From contig NZ_BDFD01000010.1 of the NCBI RefSeq assembly GCF_001895085.1, positions 31,603-95,602 on the forward strand: 64,000 nt of DNA. Direction: 5' to 3'. The position numbers and the translations under genes were made by a program. The stretch is from Mariprofundus micogutta (GTDB lineage Bacteria > Pseudomonadota > Zetaproteobacteria > Mariprofundales > Mariprofundaceae). The notes beneath the pieces were generated by a model, which had not been told where the DNA came from, made no database searches, and was given only the letters and a program-made list of their open reading frames with translations. Positions 27,697-37,458 of this stretch are shown piece by piece. Positions within the stretch are counted from its first letter, which is position 1; every line of letters starts with the position of its first letter.

Positions 27697-28204
27697 GCCA
27701 GCCCTTATCCGGTATTTCCTCTGAAACAATCAGATTCGGGCTTATTCTCTGGTGTGTATCATCGCTTTTATTGATTCTCGGTATGGTCTGCCAATGTTTT
27801 CATTCAACAAGTTCTACATCTTCAATGATACATTTTCACTGCTGGGCGGTGTCACCTTTCTGTTTAAGGAAGGGGAATTCTTCCTGTTTCTGATTCTTTT
27901 CGCTTTCAGTATTGCGCTGCCATTCTACAAAATGGTTCTATCATTATTATTGGTGAGCAATCTTATTAAAGATCCGGAGCGAAAAATCAAAACAATCAAT
28001 CGACTGGCTATTGTTGGCAAATGGTCGATGACTGACGTATTTGTTATTGCTGTTCTGGCTGCCACAGTAAAGCTGGGCATGATCGCCACCATTGAAGTGC
28101 ATGTTGGCTTATACGTTTTCGGTGCAGGCGTAGTCACCAGCATGTTGCTCGTCCACAGGCTTCTTTCAGGTTATGAACTGAGACCTGTATTGATTCAACA
28201 GTGA
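27693..28204 (+). pseudogene. PqiA-like inner membrane protein, interrupted by a single-base frameshift
   Basis: Two frames together make one paraquat-inducible-protein-A-like protein. The first, from a GTG overlapping the rmuC stop, gives the N-terminus and TM1 (ETIRFGLILWCVSSLLLILGMV). The rest (LPMFSFNKFYIFNDTFSLLGG through WSMTDVFVIAVLAATVKLG, TM2-4) is in another frame. The join is at 27788: one extra C in GGTCTGCC would give continuous GMV-LPMF. Either a recent one-base deletion, a sequencing error or frameshifting explains it. A start at the internal ATG 27752 would lose TM1 and seems unlikely. Confidence 0.72.
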
Positions 28205-28505
28205 TCGCTGCAGGAGATGATGGTTAAAGGTTTGTCATCAACTGCATAAACAAGACGGTTGGATTCGTCGATCCTTAATGACCAGCAAGTGGATAGATTT
28301 TCCCTCAGTGGTTCGGGAAAGGGGATCGACAACATATTCTGAATTAATCTGTTTATATGAGGCCCCCCCGGGCAGTAGATGGTATGGCTCTTGCTTGCCT
28401 GACTGGATCATTAAATTCGCATTGCGATGCTTGTTTCAGCTGCAGAGGCTTGATTGACGCAAGAACTGTTACACGTGTAAATGAACTCTATCGAGGAGAG
28501 ATAGC
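28205..28505 (+). other. Intergenic region upstream of the hybrid kinase, with nested inverted repeats
   Basis: This 301-base stretch has no convincing gene. GTCGATCC (28267-28274) and GGATCGAC (28323-28330) form an 8-bp outer stem enclosing TTTCCC (28299-28304) / GGGAAA (28315-28320). No T tract follows. The kinase ribosome binding site (GAGGAGAG, about 28493) is at its end. It could be a structured leader or a protein-binding site. Confidence 0.4.
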
Positions 28506-31220
28506 TTGGCGATTGAACAACAACAAGGTCAACCTGCAAATCAGGATGAACAATATAGACGCGAAGTGAAAGAGCATTTAAGCAATTTAATTAACCGAAT
28601 CCCTATCGGCGTTTATCTGTTTGTATCCTCTGCAGATGGAGGTATGCGCTTCGATTTTGTCAGCCCCAGATTTTGCGAGATTTATAATATTCCAGAAGAG
28701 GAGTTCATGCGTGACCCATCAGTCGCATTTAACTCGACACATCCTGATGATTACGAAAGCCTGATTACTGCTAATAAACATGCTATTGATAGTGGGAAAA
28801 TTTTTTCATGGGAAGGGCGATTTATCGTTGACGGTGAAATGAAGTGGGTAGAGATAAATTCAGAGCCCAACCAGCTGTCCAATGGAGATATTCTATGGAG
28901 TGGCCTGATGAAGGACATTACCGAGCGCAAGCTGATAGAAGAAGCACTGACTAAGAGGCAGGGTGAACATGAAGAAGCCCAGAAAATTGCTCACCTCGGT
29001 CACTGGGACCTTGATCTGGTCGACAATGAACTTGTCTGGTCGGATGAGAATTATCGCATATTCGGGGTGAAACCCGGCACGGTGAATACATATGATACTT
29101 TTCTGAAGACTGTACATCCTGATGACTATGAATTTGTGGATACGGCATACAAAGAATCAGTAAAGAACAATACGCCCTATAATATTGAGCACAGGCTATT
29201 GATGCAGGATGGCTCAATCAAATGGGTCAATGAAGCCTGCAAGACCTTCTATGATGATAACGGTACGCCCCTGCGCTCCATTGGTACGACACTGGATATC
29301 ACTGAACGTATTAATCTGTTGAAAGACTTGAAAGTTAAGAACTCTATTCTTTCAATTCAGCAGGAAACCTCACCAGATGCCATTCTCGTGGTAGATGAGA
29401 ATGCAATGATAGCCTCCTACAATCAGCGTTTTGTTGAACTGTGGAATATCCCGGAAGATCTGGTTATTGCAGGTGTAGATGAACCCGTTCTACAGACCGT
29501 TGTAAGTCAGGTCATGGATTCTGAAGCATTTCTATCCCGGGTAAGATACTTATATGAACACAGAGAGGAGAGCAGTCACGAGGAGTTGCTGTTACGGGAT
29601 GGAAGGGTCATTGATCGCTATTCCGCACCTGTGTTTGGAGAAAGGAAGCAATATTATGGACGGATCTGGTATTTCCGGGACATCACCGAGCGTAGGCAAA
29701 ATGAGTTGGAGTTCCGTAAGCTCTCTCAAGCGGTGAACAGTGCTGGTGAAGGCATTATTATCACGGATGAAAATGCAGTCATTGATTACGTCAATCCGGC
29801 ATTTAGCAACATTACAGGTTATGGGGCAGAGGAAGCCATAGGAAAGACGCCAGCCATGCTCAAGAGCCATGCTCAGGATCCTTCTTTTTACAAGGACTTA
29901 TGGGAAACTATTACGCGTGGAGAGGTGTGGAGTGGAACCCTGATCGATAGAAAGAAAGATGGCAGCTTCTATCCTGCCATGATGTCTGTTGCACCGATTC
30001 ATGATGATCAAGGTGAAATTACCCACTATGTATCCTTACAGCAGGATATGACTGAACACCGGCAACTTGAGGAGCAGCTTTTACAGTCTCAGAAGATGGA
30101 GGCGGTAGGCACTCTTGTCGGTGGTATTGCACATGATTTCAATAATATGCTGGCAGGTATCGCAGGTAATGTTTTTCTGGCCAAAAGAAAGGCAGGAGAC
30201 AATACGGAGGTTGTTGAAAAGCTGGATAGAGTGGAAACTCTGGGTGGAAGGGCTGCTGATATGATTAAGCAACTGCTTATCTTTGCACGCAAAGATAAGG
30301 TCACTATGAAAACAGTTATGGCCGCATCATTCTTCAAAGAGGCTTTAAGGCTGGCCGAAAGTGGTGTTCCCGAAAATATCAACTTAAGCTACAATATCTC
30401 TGAAGAACAAATGCTGATTCAAGGTGACAGCACACAGCTACAACAGTTAATCATGAATCTTCTCAACAACGCGCGCGATGCAGTTTCCGGCGTCTCAAAA
30501 CCAGCAATCCATTGCCAGCTCGAACCATTTTCTGCCGATGATTCGTTCAGAATAAAACATCCGGAAAATAATACAGATAATTTTATCCACTTGTTGGTTT
30601 CTGATAATGGCCATGGGATCCCTCAGGATAAACTGGATAGAATATTTGAGCCCTTTTTTACTACCAAGAGTGTAGGCAAGGGGAGTGGTTTGGGGCTTTC
30701 CATGGTCTTTGGAGCAGTAGAGCGTCATAACGGTATTATTGAGTTGCAGAGTGAGGTTGGCGAAGGAACAGTCTTTCATATCTATCTGCCGCAAGTAGAG
30801 CAGCAGCCTGAGACTATCAGTGATAAACAGGTTGATATTATCCAGGGGCAAGGAGAGAAAATACTCTTTATTGATGATGATGACATCATGCGAAGCACAA
30901 CAGCCGAAGTACTTCGTGGCCTTGGTTATGAAGTCCTCGTATCTGTTGATGGCAAGCAAGGTTTGGAGACCTTCAAGTCTAATATGAAAAATATTGATCT
31001 CATTATCACAGACCTGGTCATGCCGGAAATGGGTGGATTGGAACTGGCCCAGGCCGTACGTCAGTTTGATGGAGCTATACCGATCATTCTTGCTACAGGT
31101 TATGATATGGATGATGTCTTAGTGGGTGATATCCCTTTGGATAATAGTCTGGTTATTAGCAAGCCATTCTCGTTCAGTGATTTGTCGCAGCTGATTCAAA
31201 AAATAATCAAGACCAAATAA
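28506..31220 (+). CDS. Hybrid sensor histidine kinase with four PAS domains and a receiver
   Basis: 904 residues from a TTG with GAGGAG upstream. No membrane segments, so it is cytoplasmic. Four PAS domains are visible (about 30-145, 155-270, 285-395, 405-520), two with HPDDY and ending in DITER-type linkers. Then comes the histidine kinase: H-box GGIAHDFNN with H543, N-box QLIMNLLNNARDA, G-boxes DNGHGIP and GSGLGLS. A C-terminal receiver has acidic cluster FIDDDD and phosphoacceptor D836 (ITDLVMPEMGG). No DNA-binding partner is adjacent, so output is unknown; a phosphorelay or adaptor to another protein is likely. Confidence 0.93.
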   Translation: MAIEQQQGQPANQDEQYRREVKEHLSNLINRIPIGVYLFVSSADGGMRFDFVSPRFCEIYNIPEEEFMRDPSVAFNSTHPDDYESLITANKHAIDSGKIFSWEGRFIVDGEMKWVEINSEPNQLSNGDILWSGLMKDITERKLIEEALTKRQGEHEEAQKIAHLGHWDLDLVDNELVWSDENYRIFGVKPGTVNTYDTFLKTVHPDDYEFVDTAYKESVKNNTPYNIEHRLLMQDGSIKWVNEACKTFYDDNGTPLRSIGTTLDITERINLLKDLKVKNSILSIQQETSPDAILVVDENAMIASYNQRFVELWNIPEDLVIAGVDEPVLQTVVSQVMDSEAFLSRVRYLYEHREESSHEELLLRDGRVIDRYSAPVFGERKQYYGRIWYFRDITERRQNELEFRKLSQAVNSAGEGIIITDENAVIDYVNPAFSNITGYGAEEAIGKTPAMLKSHAQDPSFYKDLWETITRGEVWSGTLIDRKKDGSFYPAMMSVAPIHDDQGEITHYVSLQQDMTEHRQLEEQLLQSQKMEAVGTLVGGIAHDFNNMLAGIAGNVFLAKRKAGDNTEVVEKLDRVETLGGRAADMIKQLLIFARKDKVTMKTVMAASFFKEALRLAESGVPENINLSYNISEEQMLIQGDSTQLQQLIMNLLNNARDAVSGVSKPAIHCQLEPFSADDSFRIKHPENNTDNFIHLLVSDNGHGIPQDKLDRIFEPFFTTKSVGKGSGLGLSMVFGAVERHNGIIELQSEVGEGTVFHIYLPQVEQQPETISDKQVDIIQGQGEKILFIDDDDIMRSTTAEVLRGLGYEVLVSVDGKQGLETFKSNMKNIDLIITDLVMPEMGGLELAQAVRQFDGAIPIILATGYDMDDVLVGDIPLDNSLVISKPFSFSDLSQLIQKIIKTK

Positions 31221-31252
31221 CACACTGATTCCACTGCAATGGAATCAGTGTG
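31221..31252 (+). repeat. 13-bp perfect hairpin after the kinase gene
   Basis: CACACTGATTCCA (31221-31233) pairs perfectly with TGGAATCAGTGTG (31240-31252) around a six-base loop, directly after the stop codon. It lacks a T tract, so it may be an RNA-stabilising 3' hairpin or a factor-assisted terminator. Confidence 0.6.
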
Positions 31253-31458
31253 AATAATCCTGTTTCGGGCCGAACTGAGTCGGCAGCCAAGTCAATGTTA
31301 AGCAGGGTAGATATTGGCGAACTGATCTGTAGCTTGTTGCTTTAGCCTGTTGAGTGGATTGCCGTCTGCAGACTGAAAAAGCAGTCAATCCATAATGGTT
31401 GTTATTTCCTGTGTATGTGAATAATTTACCAATATTCAATCTTGGATATGGCGGTAAT

Positions 31459-31788
31459 ATGAATAAATTTCCTGAAAAAACCTGTGATATTGATCGTCTG
31501 GTGCGTCACCCGAAACTGGTTGCAGCAAGCCTTGCAGGTAAAAAGACAGAACAGCGTCGCGATGGTGTGTATGCCTACCCGAACGAAGAGTTTGAACTCG
31601 ATGGTGTGCCGTTTATCGTAACTGATCTGAAACGCCAGAATATCGGTGATATGACCGATGCCGATGCACAGGCTGAAGGTTATCCGTCATTGGAAATGTA
31701 TAAGTCGCTGATTCTGAAAATGCATAAAGGTATGGAATGGAAGGATGATGCACAGGTGTGGGTGCACTGCTTCAAGCGCAAGGATTAA
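31459..31788 (+). CDS. ASCH-domain protein (putative RNA-binding)
   Basis: About 109 residues from the ATG at 31459; upstream codons show no homology pattern. The sequence (PFIVTDLKRQNIGDMTDADAQAEGYPSLEMYK...AQVWVHCFKR) fits the ASCH/PUA-like beta-barrel family, in which the RQNIGDMTxxDAxxEG segment is a conserved region. Members bind RNA or act on modified nucleosides (YqfB is an amidohydrolase). Function here is not assignable. Its end overlaps the stop of the convergent YbaN-like gene. Confidence 0.72.
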   Translation: MNKFPEKTCDIDRLVRHPKLVAASLAGKKTEQRRDGVYAYPNEEFELDGVPFIVTDLKRQNIGDMTDADAQAEGYPSLEMYKSLILKMHKGMEWKDDAQVWVHCFKRKD

Positions 31789-32174
31789 TCGCTGTCCTGA
31801 CTCTTTTGTTCGCAAACATTCATGCGCAACAGGTAGATGATTGTAAAAAGAATCAATGCCGTGCCAAATGCTACGAGATAGGGATTGGCCAGAGCAAAAG
31901 CCGCTGAATAACCACCAAAGAGAATGACCGATAACAGAGCGACGCGCCTGGAGTTGCAGGAAATGCACTCGTTCTCCTGCCAGTTTTTGATCATCGGGCC
32001 GAAGGTGCGGTTATTTAGCAACCACCTGTGCCATGACTCGGAAGACTTTGCGAAACAGCCTGCTGCGAGAAGGATAAATGGGGTAGTCGGCAGTAGCGGT
32101 AAAAACACACCGATAAAGCCTAGTCCAAGAAATAGAAATCCCATTGCTTTGTATAATGCCATGGTGCGAATCAT
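31785..32174 (-). CDS. YbaN/DUF454 family membrane protein
   Basis: About 129 residues from ATG 32174 (an ATG at 32162 is also possible; codons further upstream run into the next gene's start). Contains the DUF454 hallmark GFIGVFLPLLPTTPFILLAAGCFAKSS and three membrane segments. E. coli YbaN is an uncharacterised inner membrane protein. It diverges from the phosphotransferase gene, with a shared upstream region of about 65 bases. Confidence 0.8.
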   Translation of the reverse strand: MIRTMALYKAMGFLFLGLGFIGVFLPLLPTTPFILLAAGCFAKSSESWHRWLLNNRTFGPMIKNWQENECISCNSRRVALLSVILFGGYSAAFALANPYLVAFGTALILFTIIYLLRMNVCEQKSQDSD

Positions 32175-32238
32175 ATCTGCTCTGATATGATAGCCAAGTG
32201 AAGGGGCGGGTTTCATCCACAAAGAAAGAGAATAAACA

Positions 32239-33210
32239 ATGAACAAGCAGTTGAATGAAATTGTAGTAAAGGCTACCGGAGCTGCATCCAGTGAACGTGG
32301 CGAAGTAATCCAGTCGCTGTGGAGCGGTTATGGTGAAATCGTACGTTATGCCTTGACTGGCTCAGATGATCCCAGTGTTGTGCTCAAACATGTGATATTT
32401 CCATCCGAAGTGAATCATCCACGTGGTTGGCATAATGATTTGTCGCATCAGCGAAAAGTGAAATCCTACGAAGTAGAGATGAGCTGGTATCAATACTGGG
32501 CAGGGCGTTGCGATGACAGATGCAGAGTGCCGCAATGTTATGCCTCTGAAACAATAGGTGATGAGCACCTTATTGTGCTGGAGGATCTGGATGCAGCAGG
32601 TTTTCCGCTGCGCAGATCATCGCTGGATCTGGATGGTGTCTACCTGTGTCTGCAGTGGCTGGCAAATTTCCATGCGGCATTTATCGGTGAAGAGCCAAAA
32701 GGATTATGGTCGACAGGAACCTACTGGCATCTGGCAACCAGGCCTGACGAATTGGCAGTGATGGATGATGATGTGTTGCGTGATGCGGCACCGGTCATTG
32801 ATTCCATGTTAAGTCATGCGACATATCAGACGCTGGTCCATGGTGATGCAAAACTGGCTAATTTCTGTTTTTCATCAGATAGCAAAGATGTGGCAGCCGT
32901 AGATTTTCAGTATGTGGGGGCAGGTTGCGGTATGAAGGACGTTGCCTACTTTCTGGGAAGCTGTTTGAGCGACAGGGAGCATGAGCAGTTTGAAACGCAA
33001 TTGCTGGACTACTATTTTTCAGTATTAAGGTGTGCCCTCATAGATCAGCAGAGTCAAATAGATCCGGATGCTTTAGAAAAAGAGTGGCGGTATTTATTCC
33101 CTGTAGCGCAAACGGACTTTTACCGCTTTCTGGTGGGTTGGATGCCGACACATTGGAAGATTAATGATTATAACAAACGCGTGGCTGTTGAACTTCTTGA
33201 GAGGCTGTAG
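32239..33210 (+). CDS. Phosphotransferase of the aminoglycoside/choline-kinase-like fold
   Basis: 323 residues with the protein-kinase-like small-molecule kinase motifs: [13 protein letters not shown] (catalytic loop, HGD..N) and [22 protein letters not shown] (the DFQ metal-binding motif). The pattern resembles the ecdysteroid-kinase-like (EcKL/DUF1679) branch more than antibiotic kinases. The substrate is unknown; resistance should not be inferred. A stem-loop follows the gene. Confidence 0.78.
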   Translation: MNKQLNEIVVKATGAASSERGEVIQSLWSGYGEIVRYALTGSDDPSVVLKHVIFPSEVNHPRGWHNDLSHQRKVKSYEVEMSWYQYWAGRCDDRCRVPQCYASETIGDEHLIVLEDLDAAGFPLRRSSLDLDGVYLCLQWLANFHAAFIGEEPKGLWSTGTYWHLATRPDELAVMDDDVLRDAAPVIDSMLSHATYQTLVHGDAKLANFCFSSDSKDVAAVDFQYVGAGCGMKDVAYFLGSCLSDREHEQFETQLLDYYFSVLRCALIDQQSQIDPDALEKEWRYLFPVAQTDFYRFLVGWMPTHWKINDYNKRVAVELLERL

Positions 33211-33220
33211 CTAAAACTTG

Positions 33221-33253
33221 AAAGCCCTCCGGTTTATTCATCCGAAGGGCTTT
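33221..33253 (+). terminator. Probable terminator after the phosphotransferase gene
   Basis: AAAGCCCTCCGG and CCGAAGGGCTTT pair over 12 positions with one mismatch around a 9-base loop. The T tract is weak (TTTCTT). It could also serve the leftward 58-aa gene. Confidence 0.65.
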
Positions 33254-33273
33254 CTTAGTGCTTGCTGTGGCAA

Positions 33274-33450
33274 TTAAACTTTGAAGAGCAGGGCGGTTCT
33301 GACCTCATGCTTATTACACTGCCTCAAACGTTTATTCATGGCTCTTTTTAAACGTCTTTTTTCCGAGGTGTGCCACTGATGAGCCTTTTTCCATTCCACC
33401 GTAATAAGTGTGGTTTCCTCAGGTGAGGTGTGTTGGTGTCTACCGAGCAT
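33274..33450 (-). CDS. Small basic protein of unknown function (58 aa)
   Basis: From the ATG at 33450, with AAGGAGA seven bases upstream; an ATG two codons earlier is too close to that site. The product is rich in Lys, Arg, His and Thr (KKAHQWHTSEKRRLKRAMNKRL), with no membrane segment. It could bind nucleic acid or the ribosome, but this is composition only. I do not recognise it. The good ribosome binding site and a downstream hairpin favour a real gene. Confidence 0.45.
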   Translation of the reverse strand: MLGRHQHTSPEETTLITVEWKKAHQWHTSEKRRLKRAMNKRLRQCNKHEVRTALLFKV

Positions 33451-33528
33451 AAGCATTCTCCTTTTGATGAGATGTACTCTTTAAGCAGAACTATTTATAC
33501 CAGAAATGGATCTTTTTTTCAAGCCTGT

Positions 33529-33990
33529 TCAGGCTGTTGATGAGGCAGAAGAAACTACTTGAGAAGCTTCATGAACCGCTATGATATCAACGGTGAAATT
33601 CAGTATTTCGCCAGCCAGCGGGTGATTGGCATCAATAGTGATAAGGTTCTCATCAACATTGATGACAGTAACCAGTTCAATGCCTTGGCCGGTATCAGCC
33701 TGAAAGCGCATACCCGGTTCAATATCACCATCAAAGTGAAAAATATCGCGGGAGATATTCTGAATCAGTTGATCGCTGCGCTCGCCATAGCCCTCCGCAG
33801 GCTGCACGCTGACAGCAATGCGCTCGCCAGCAGATCTTCCCTCTAACGCTTTTTCAAGGCCGGGAACTAGTGCTTCTGTACCATGCACGTAATCAAGCGG
33901 TTCACCGTCTGGTGAGGATTCAATAATGTCACCATCAGGTTTGGTCAGTGTGTAGTGAATGGAAACCCTGCAATGATTTGTTATCTGCAT
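33529..33990 (-). CDS. FKBP-type peptidyl-prolyl isomerase, SlyD/SlpA-like without metal tail
   Basis: 153 residues, clearly related to the SlyD at 7276-7782: the same start (MQITNH..VSIHYTLT...DGDIIESS), LVPGLEKALEGRSAGERI and NHPLAGEILNFTVDI. It has the split FKBP plus flap arrangement, but the C-terminus is short and lacks any His/Cys cluster. Probably a general folding catalyst-chaperone. It lies 15 bases after oadB on the same strand and may be expressed with the decarboxylase. Confidence 0.88.
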   Translation of the reverse strand: MQITNHCRVSIHYTLTKPDGDIIESSPDGEPLDYVHGTEALVPGLEKALEGRSAGERIAVSVQPAEGYGERSDQLIQNISRDIFHFDGDIEPGMRFQADTGQGIELVTVINVDENLITIDANHPLAGEILNFTVDIIAVHEASQVVSSASSTA

Positions 33991-34005
33991 TGTTTTAAGG
34001 CTTAT

Positions 34006-35142
34006 TTAACCGGCAAGGGCCAGCAGGATACCTGCAGCGACCGCAGAACCGATTACACCGGCAACATTCGGCCCCATAGCGTGCATGAGCAGGAAGTTAT
34101 GGTGATCAGCTTCCAGGCCAACCTTGTTAACCACACGAGCAGCCATAGGTACTGCGGACACGCCTGCAGCACCGATCAGCGGATTGATTTTTCCACCGCT
34201 AAGGCGACACATGAGTTTACCCATCAGAATGCCTGCAGCAGTTCCCATTGCAAATGCGAGCATGCCAAGCACGAGAATGCCCAGTGTTTCAACATTGAGG
34301 AATTTCTCAGCCGATAGTTTCGAACCCACCGCAAGACCGAGGAATATGGTTACAGTATTGATGATCTCATTCTGGGATGCATTGGATAGACGATCAACCA
34401 CGCCACATTCGCGCAACAGATTGCCGAATGTGAGCATGCCAATCAGTGGTGCAGCAGTAGGCAGGAAGATCACGCAGAGCAGCAGAACGGTGAGCGGAAA
34501 AACAATTTTCTCAGTTCGACTGACATGACGCAGCTGTGTCATTTTAATCTTACGTTCGCTCTCGCTTGTGAGCAGCTTCATGATTGGCGGCTGAATCAGA
34601 GGAACCAGTGCCATATAAGAGTAGGCAGCTACAGCAATCGCACCAAGCAGGTCTGGGGCGAGTCTTGAAGCAAGGAAAATAGCTGTCGGACCATCAGCAC
34701 CACCGATAATGCCGATCGCAGCAGCATCTGCGAGGCTGAACTCAAAGCCGGGTATCATATTCAGGGCCAGAGCACCAAGCAGTGTGGTGAAAATACCGAA
34801 CTGAGCGGCTGCACCGAGCATCAGGGTTCTCGGCATGGCGATCAGAGCGCCAAAGTCGGTGAGTGCACCCACGCCCATGAAAATCAGCAACGGGAAGATG
34901 CCGGTTTCAATGCCGACATGGTAAATCATGCCGAGCATACCTTCAGGGCCGGAAATCGCGGCAACCGGAATATTACTCAGGATGGCACCAAAACCAATTG
35001 GAACCAGCAACAGGGGCTCGAATTTTTTAACGATGGCCAGATAGAGCAGCAACAGGCCCACACCGATCATCAGTATCTGTCCCCACTCGAAGTTGGCGAT
35101 GCCGGTGGTGACCCAGAGTTTATCTAACAGTTCATTCTGCAT
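34006..35142 (-). CDS. oadB: Na+-translocating oxaloacetate decarboxylase, beta subunit
   Basis: A 378-residue polytopic membrane protein. Typical beta-subunit segments are present: [24 protein letters not shown], the conserved [35 protein letters not shown] (with the key aspartate for Na+ binding), and [21 protein letters not shown] at the end. It decarboxylates carboxybiotin and exports Na+. Third gene of oadGAB, 33 bases after oadA. Confidence 0.95.
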   Translation of the reverse strand: MQNELLDKLWVTTGIANFEWGQILMIGVGLLLLYLAIVKKFEPLLLVPIGFGAILSNIPVAAISGPEGMLGMIYHVGIETGIFPLLIFMGVGALTDFGALIAMPRTLMLGAAAQFGIFTTLLGALALNMIPGFEFSLADAAAIGIIGGADGPTAIFLASRLAPDLLGAIAVAAYSYMALVPLIQPPIMKLLTSESERKIKMTQLRHVSRTEKIVFPLTVLLLCVIFLPTAAPLIGMLTFGNLLRECGVVDRLSNASQNEIINTVTIFLGLAVGSKLSAEKFLNVETLGILVLGMLAFAMGTAAGILMGKLMCRLSGGKINPLIGAAGVSAVPMAARVVNKVGLEADHHNFLLMHAMGPNVAGVIGSAVAAGILLALAG

Positions 35143-35175
35143 AGTGATTAATTCGCTCGCTTCTCTTAAGTCGTA

Positions 35176-36957
35176 TCAGGAGATCGTGACCAGAGCCTGA
35201 CCAACGTTGACAGGGTCACCCTCTCTGACTTCAATGCTGACAATGGTGCCACTGTGAGTGGAGCGCACTTCGGTCTCCATTTTCATCGCTTCCATGATCA
35301 GGATGACATCACCATCGTTGACGTGCTGATTTGGCGTGACATTGATTTTGAAGATATTGCCTGCCATTGGCGCACCCACTGAAATGGCAGGTGTATTTAC
35401 TGCCGGAGCCGCTGCCGGCACTGGAGCCGTCGCTGCCGGAGCTGCAGTAGCTGGTTTAAGGGATGTTACCTCTCCTTCCGGAGAAACCACTACATTATAG
35501 TCCTTACCATTGACACTGATGCTGTATCGCTCAGCTACTGTAGGCGCTGATGGTTTTGTGTCTTCTTCGAGCCAGGGTTTCGTTTCAAAGGCTGCAGGGT
35601 TATCTCTGTTTTGCAGATATTTGAGTCCAACCTGTGGGAACAGGGCATAGATCAGCACATCTTCAATCAGCTTGTCAGACAGTTCAAAGCCTTTCTCATT
35701 GGCAATGCCGCAGAGTTCGACGGTCAGTGCATCCATTTCATCTTCGATTAAATCTGCAGGGCGACAGGTGATAGGTTTAGCACCTTCAAGGACTCTGACC
35801 TGCAGCTCTTTATTGACTTCTGCAGGCGGCTTGCCGTATTCACCTTTCAGTACCCCCGCAGTTTCTTTGGTGATGGTCTGGTAACGCTCACCTGAAAGAA
35901 CATTAAATACAGCCTGTGTGCCTACAATCTGGGAGGTAGGGGTGACCAGCGGCAGGAAGCCAAGGTCTTCACGTACTTTTGGAATCTCTTTAAGTACTTC
36001 ATCAAATCGGTTGGAGGCATTTTGCTGCTCTAACTGACTTTCCAGATTGGTCAGCATGCCACCAGGCACCTGAGCGACAAGAATGCGTGAATCGATACCG
36101 CGCAGTGAACCTTCAAATTTTTCGTATTTCAGACGCACTTCTCTGAGATCAGCAGCGACTTCTTCCAGCAGTTTCAGATTCAGTCCGGTAGCACGCTTCT
36201 CGTCTTCCATAATGGCAACAACGGATTCAGTGGCAGAGTGTCCATAAGTCTGACTCATCGATGAGATCGATGTGTCGACAACATCCACACCCGCTTCTGC
36301 TGCTTTAATAATCGCAGAGGTACTCATGCCGGTAGTGGCATGGCAGTGCAGGGAGATCGGGATGGCAACGGATTGCTTCAGCTTTCTGACCATCTCTTCA
36401 GCCACATAAGGTTTAAGCAGGCCAGCCATATCTTTAATGCAGATGGAGTGACAGCCCATATCTTCCAGCTGTTTGCCCATATCAATCCACATCTCAGGAG
36501 TATGTACCGGACTGACGGTATAAGAGATGGTACCCTGTGCATGTTTATCAACTTTCAATGTTGCCTTTACAGCGGTTTCCAGATTGCGCGTATCATTCAT
36601 GGCATCAAAGATACGGAATACATCCATGCCATTTTTAGCCGCGCGCTCTACAAAGGTATTCACCACATCATCGGCATAGTGACGATAACCAAGAATGTTC
36701 TGTCCGCGAAACAGCATCTGCTTACGGGTATTCGGCATAGCTTCACTAATCAGGCGCAGACGTTCCCACGGATCTTCACCGAGGAAGCGGATGCAGGAAT
36801 CAAATGTTGCACCACCCCACATTTCGACAGACCAGAATCCGACACGGTCCAGCTTTTCTGCAATGGGCAGCATATCCTCAAGGCGCATACGAGTGGCAAG
36901 TAGGGACTGATGTCCGTCACGCAGGACGAGTTCGGTAATACCCAGCGGCTTATTCAT
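35176..36957 (-). CDS. oadA: Oxaloacetate decarboxylase, alpha subunit (biotin carrier and carboxyltransferase)
   Basis: 593 residues. Carboxyltransferase TIM barrel (about 1-300; [24 protein letters not shown] with metal ligands), the conserved PYC/OADA domain (about 310-460), an Ala/Pro-rich linker (about 503-525) and a biotinyl domain with EAMKMETE, whose lysine is near residue 559. It transfers CO2 from oxaloacetate to biotin, giving pyruvate. The linker and pairing with oadB/oadG distinguish it from pyruvate carboxylase subunit B. Confidence 0.95.
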   Translation of the reverse strand: MNKPLGITELVLRDGHQSLLATRMRLEDMLPIAEKLDRVGFWSVEMWGGATFDSCIRFLGEDPWERLRLISEAMPNTRKQMLFRGQNILGYRHYADDVVNTFVERAAKNGMDVFRIFDAMNDTRNLETAVKATLKVDKHAQGTISYTVSPVHTPEMWIDMGKQLEDMGCHSICIKDMAGLLKPYVAEEMVRKLKQSVAIPISLHCHATTGMSTSAIIKAAEAGVDVVDTSISSMSQTYGHSATESVVAIMEDEKRATGLNLKLLEEVAADLREVRLKYEKFEGSLRGIDSRILVAQVPGGMLTNLESQLEQQNASNRFDEVLKEIPKVREDLGFLPLVTPTSQIVGTQAVFNVLSGERYQTITKETAGVLKGEYGKPPAEVNKELQVRVLEGAKPITCRPADLIEDEMDALTVELCGIANEKGFELSDKLIEDVLIYALFPQVGLKYLQNRDNPAAFETKPWLEEDTKPSAPTVAERYSISVNGKDYNVVVSPEGEVTSLKPATAAPAATAPVPAAAPAVNTPAISVGAPMAGNIFKINVTPNQHVNDGDVILIMEAMKMETEVRSTHSGTIVSIEVREGDPVNVGQALVTIS

Positions 36958-36993
36958 CTGAAGAGTTCTCCTGATCTGTTTTCAAGTTCAAAG

Positions 36994-37221
36994 TTATCGG
37001 TTGTGTTCCTGGCGGTAGCGTTTGATCGCTTCACTGACGACCAGCAACAGGTCATCATCGTTTGTAGTGCTTGTTCCTGCAGGGGCAGCATGCTTGCCCT
37101 CATAACCTTGAATTATACGAGACACCAGTGAAACGACAGCGACCAGTAGTCCCAGAAAGAGGAAAACAAATCCCATTCCTACGCCCATTAATTGCAAGCC
37201 TTGTGCTAATAGTTCATTCAT
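36994..37221 (-). CDS. oadG: Oxaloacetate decarboxylase, gamma subunit
   Basis: 75 residues: a single membrane segment (MGVGMGFVFLFLGLLVAVVSLVSR) and a hydrophilic tail (VVSEAIKRYRQEHNR) of the OadG type, which holds alpha and beta together and binds zinc in known complexes. First gene of the oadGAB operon, 36 bases before oadA. Confidence 0.85.
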   Translation of the reverse strand: MNELLAQGLQLMGVGMGFVFLFLGLLVAVVSLVSRIIQGYEGKHAAPAGTSTTNDDDLLLVVSEAIKRYRQEHNR

Positions 37222-37458
37222 TGGTTATCACGGCACTCCGAAATTTCTTTTCTCAAACAGCCATGAATACTATGTGAAAAGAGATCTTCATTCCACTTTG
37301 AATATGCTGTTTTGTGCAAGGGAAGGGGTGTGGAAAACAGCTGTGAATGTTCTTATCCTGTTGATTCAATACGTTTTATGGATATCTACCTTTCAAATGG
37401 TGAAGTGGTTAGTGTTCAAACCTGAGATTGGAAAATGCTGTTCTGGCGGAGGGGATGG

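Noticed and set aside
28357..28569. 70-codon frame before the hybrid kinase
   Set aside because: Overlaps the kinase start in another frame, has no good ribosome binding site and covers the nucleotides of the kinase leader.
33523..33540. AGCCTG/CAGGCT hairpin near the end of the SlyD-like gene as a terminator
   Set aside because: On the gene's strand it is followed by A residues, not T, and lies at or inside the coding end.
36340..36903. 187-codon frame opposite oadA
   Set aside because: Shadow of the carboxyltransferase domain on the other strand.
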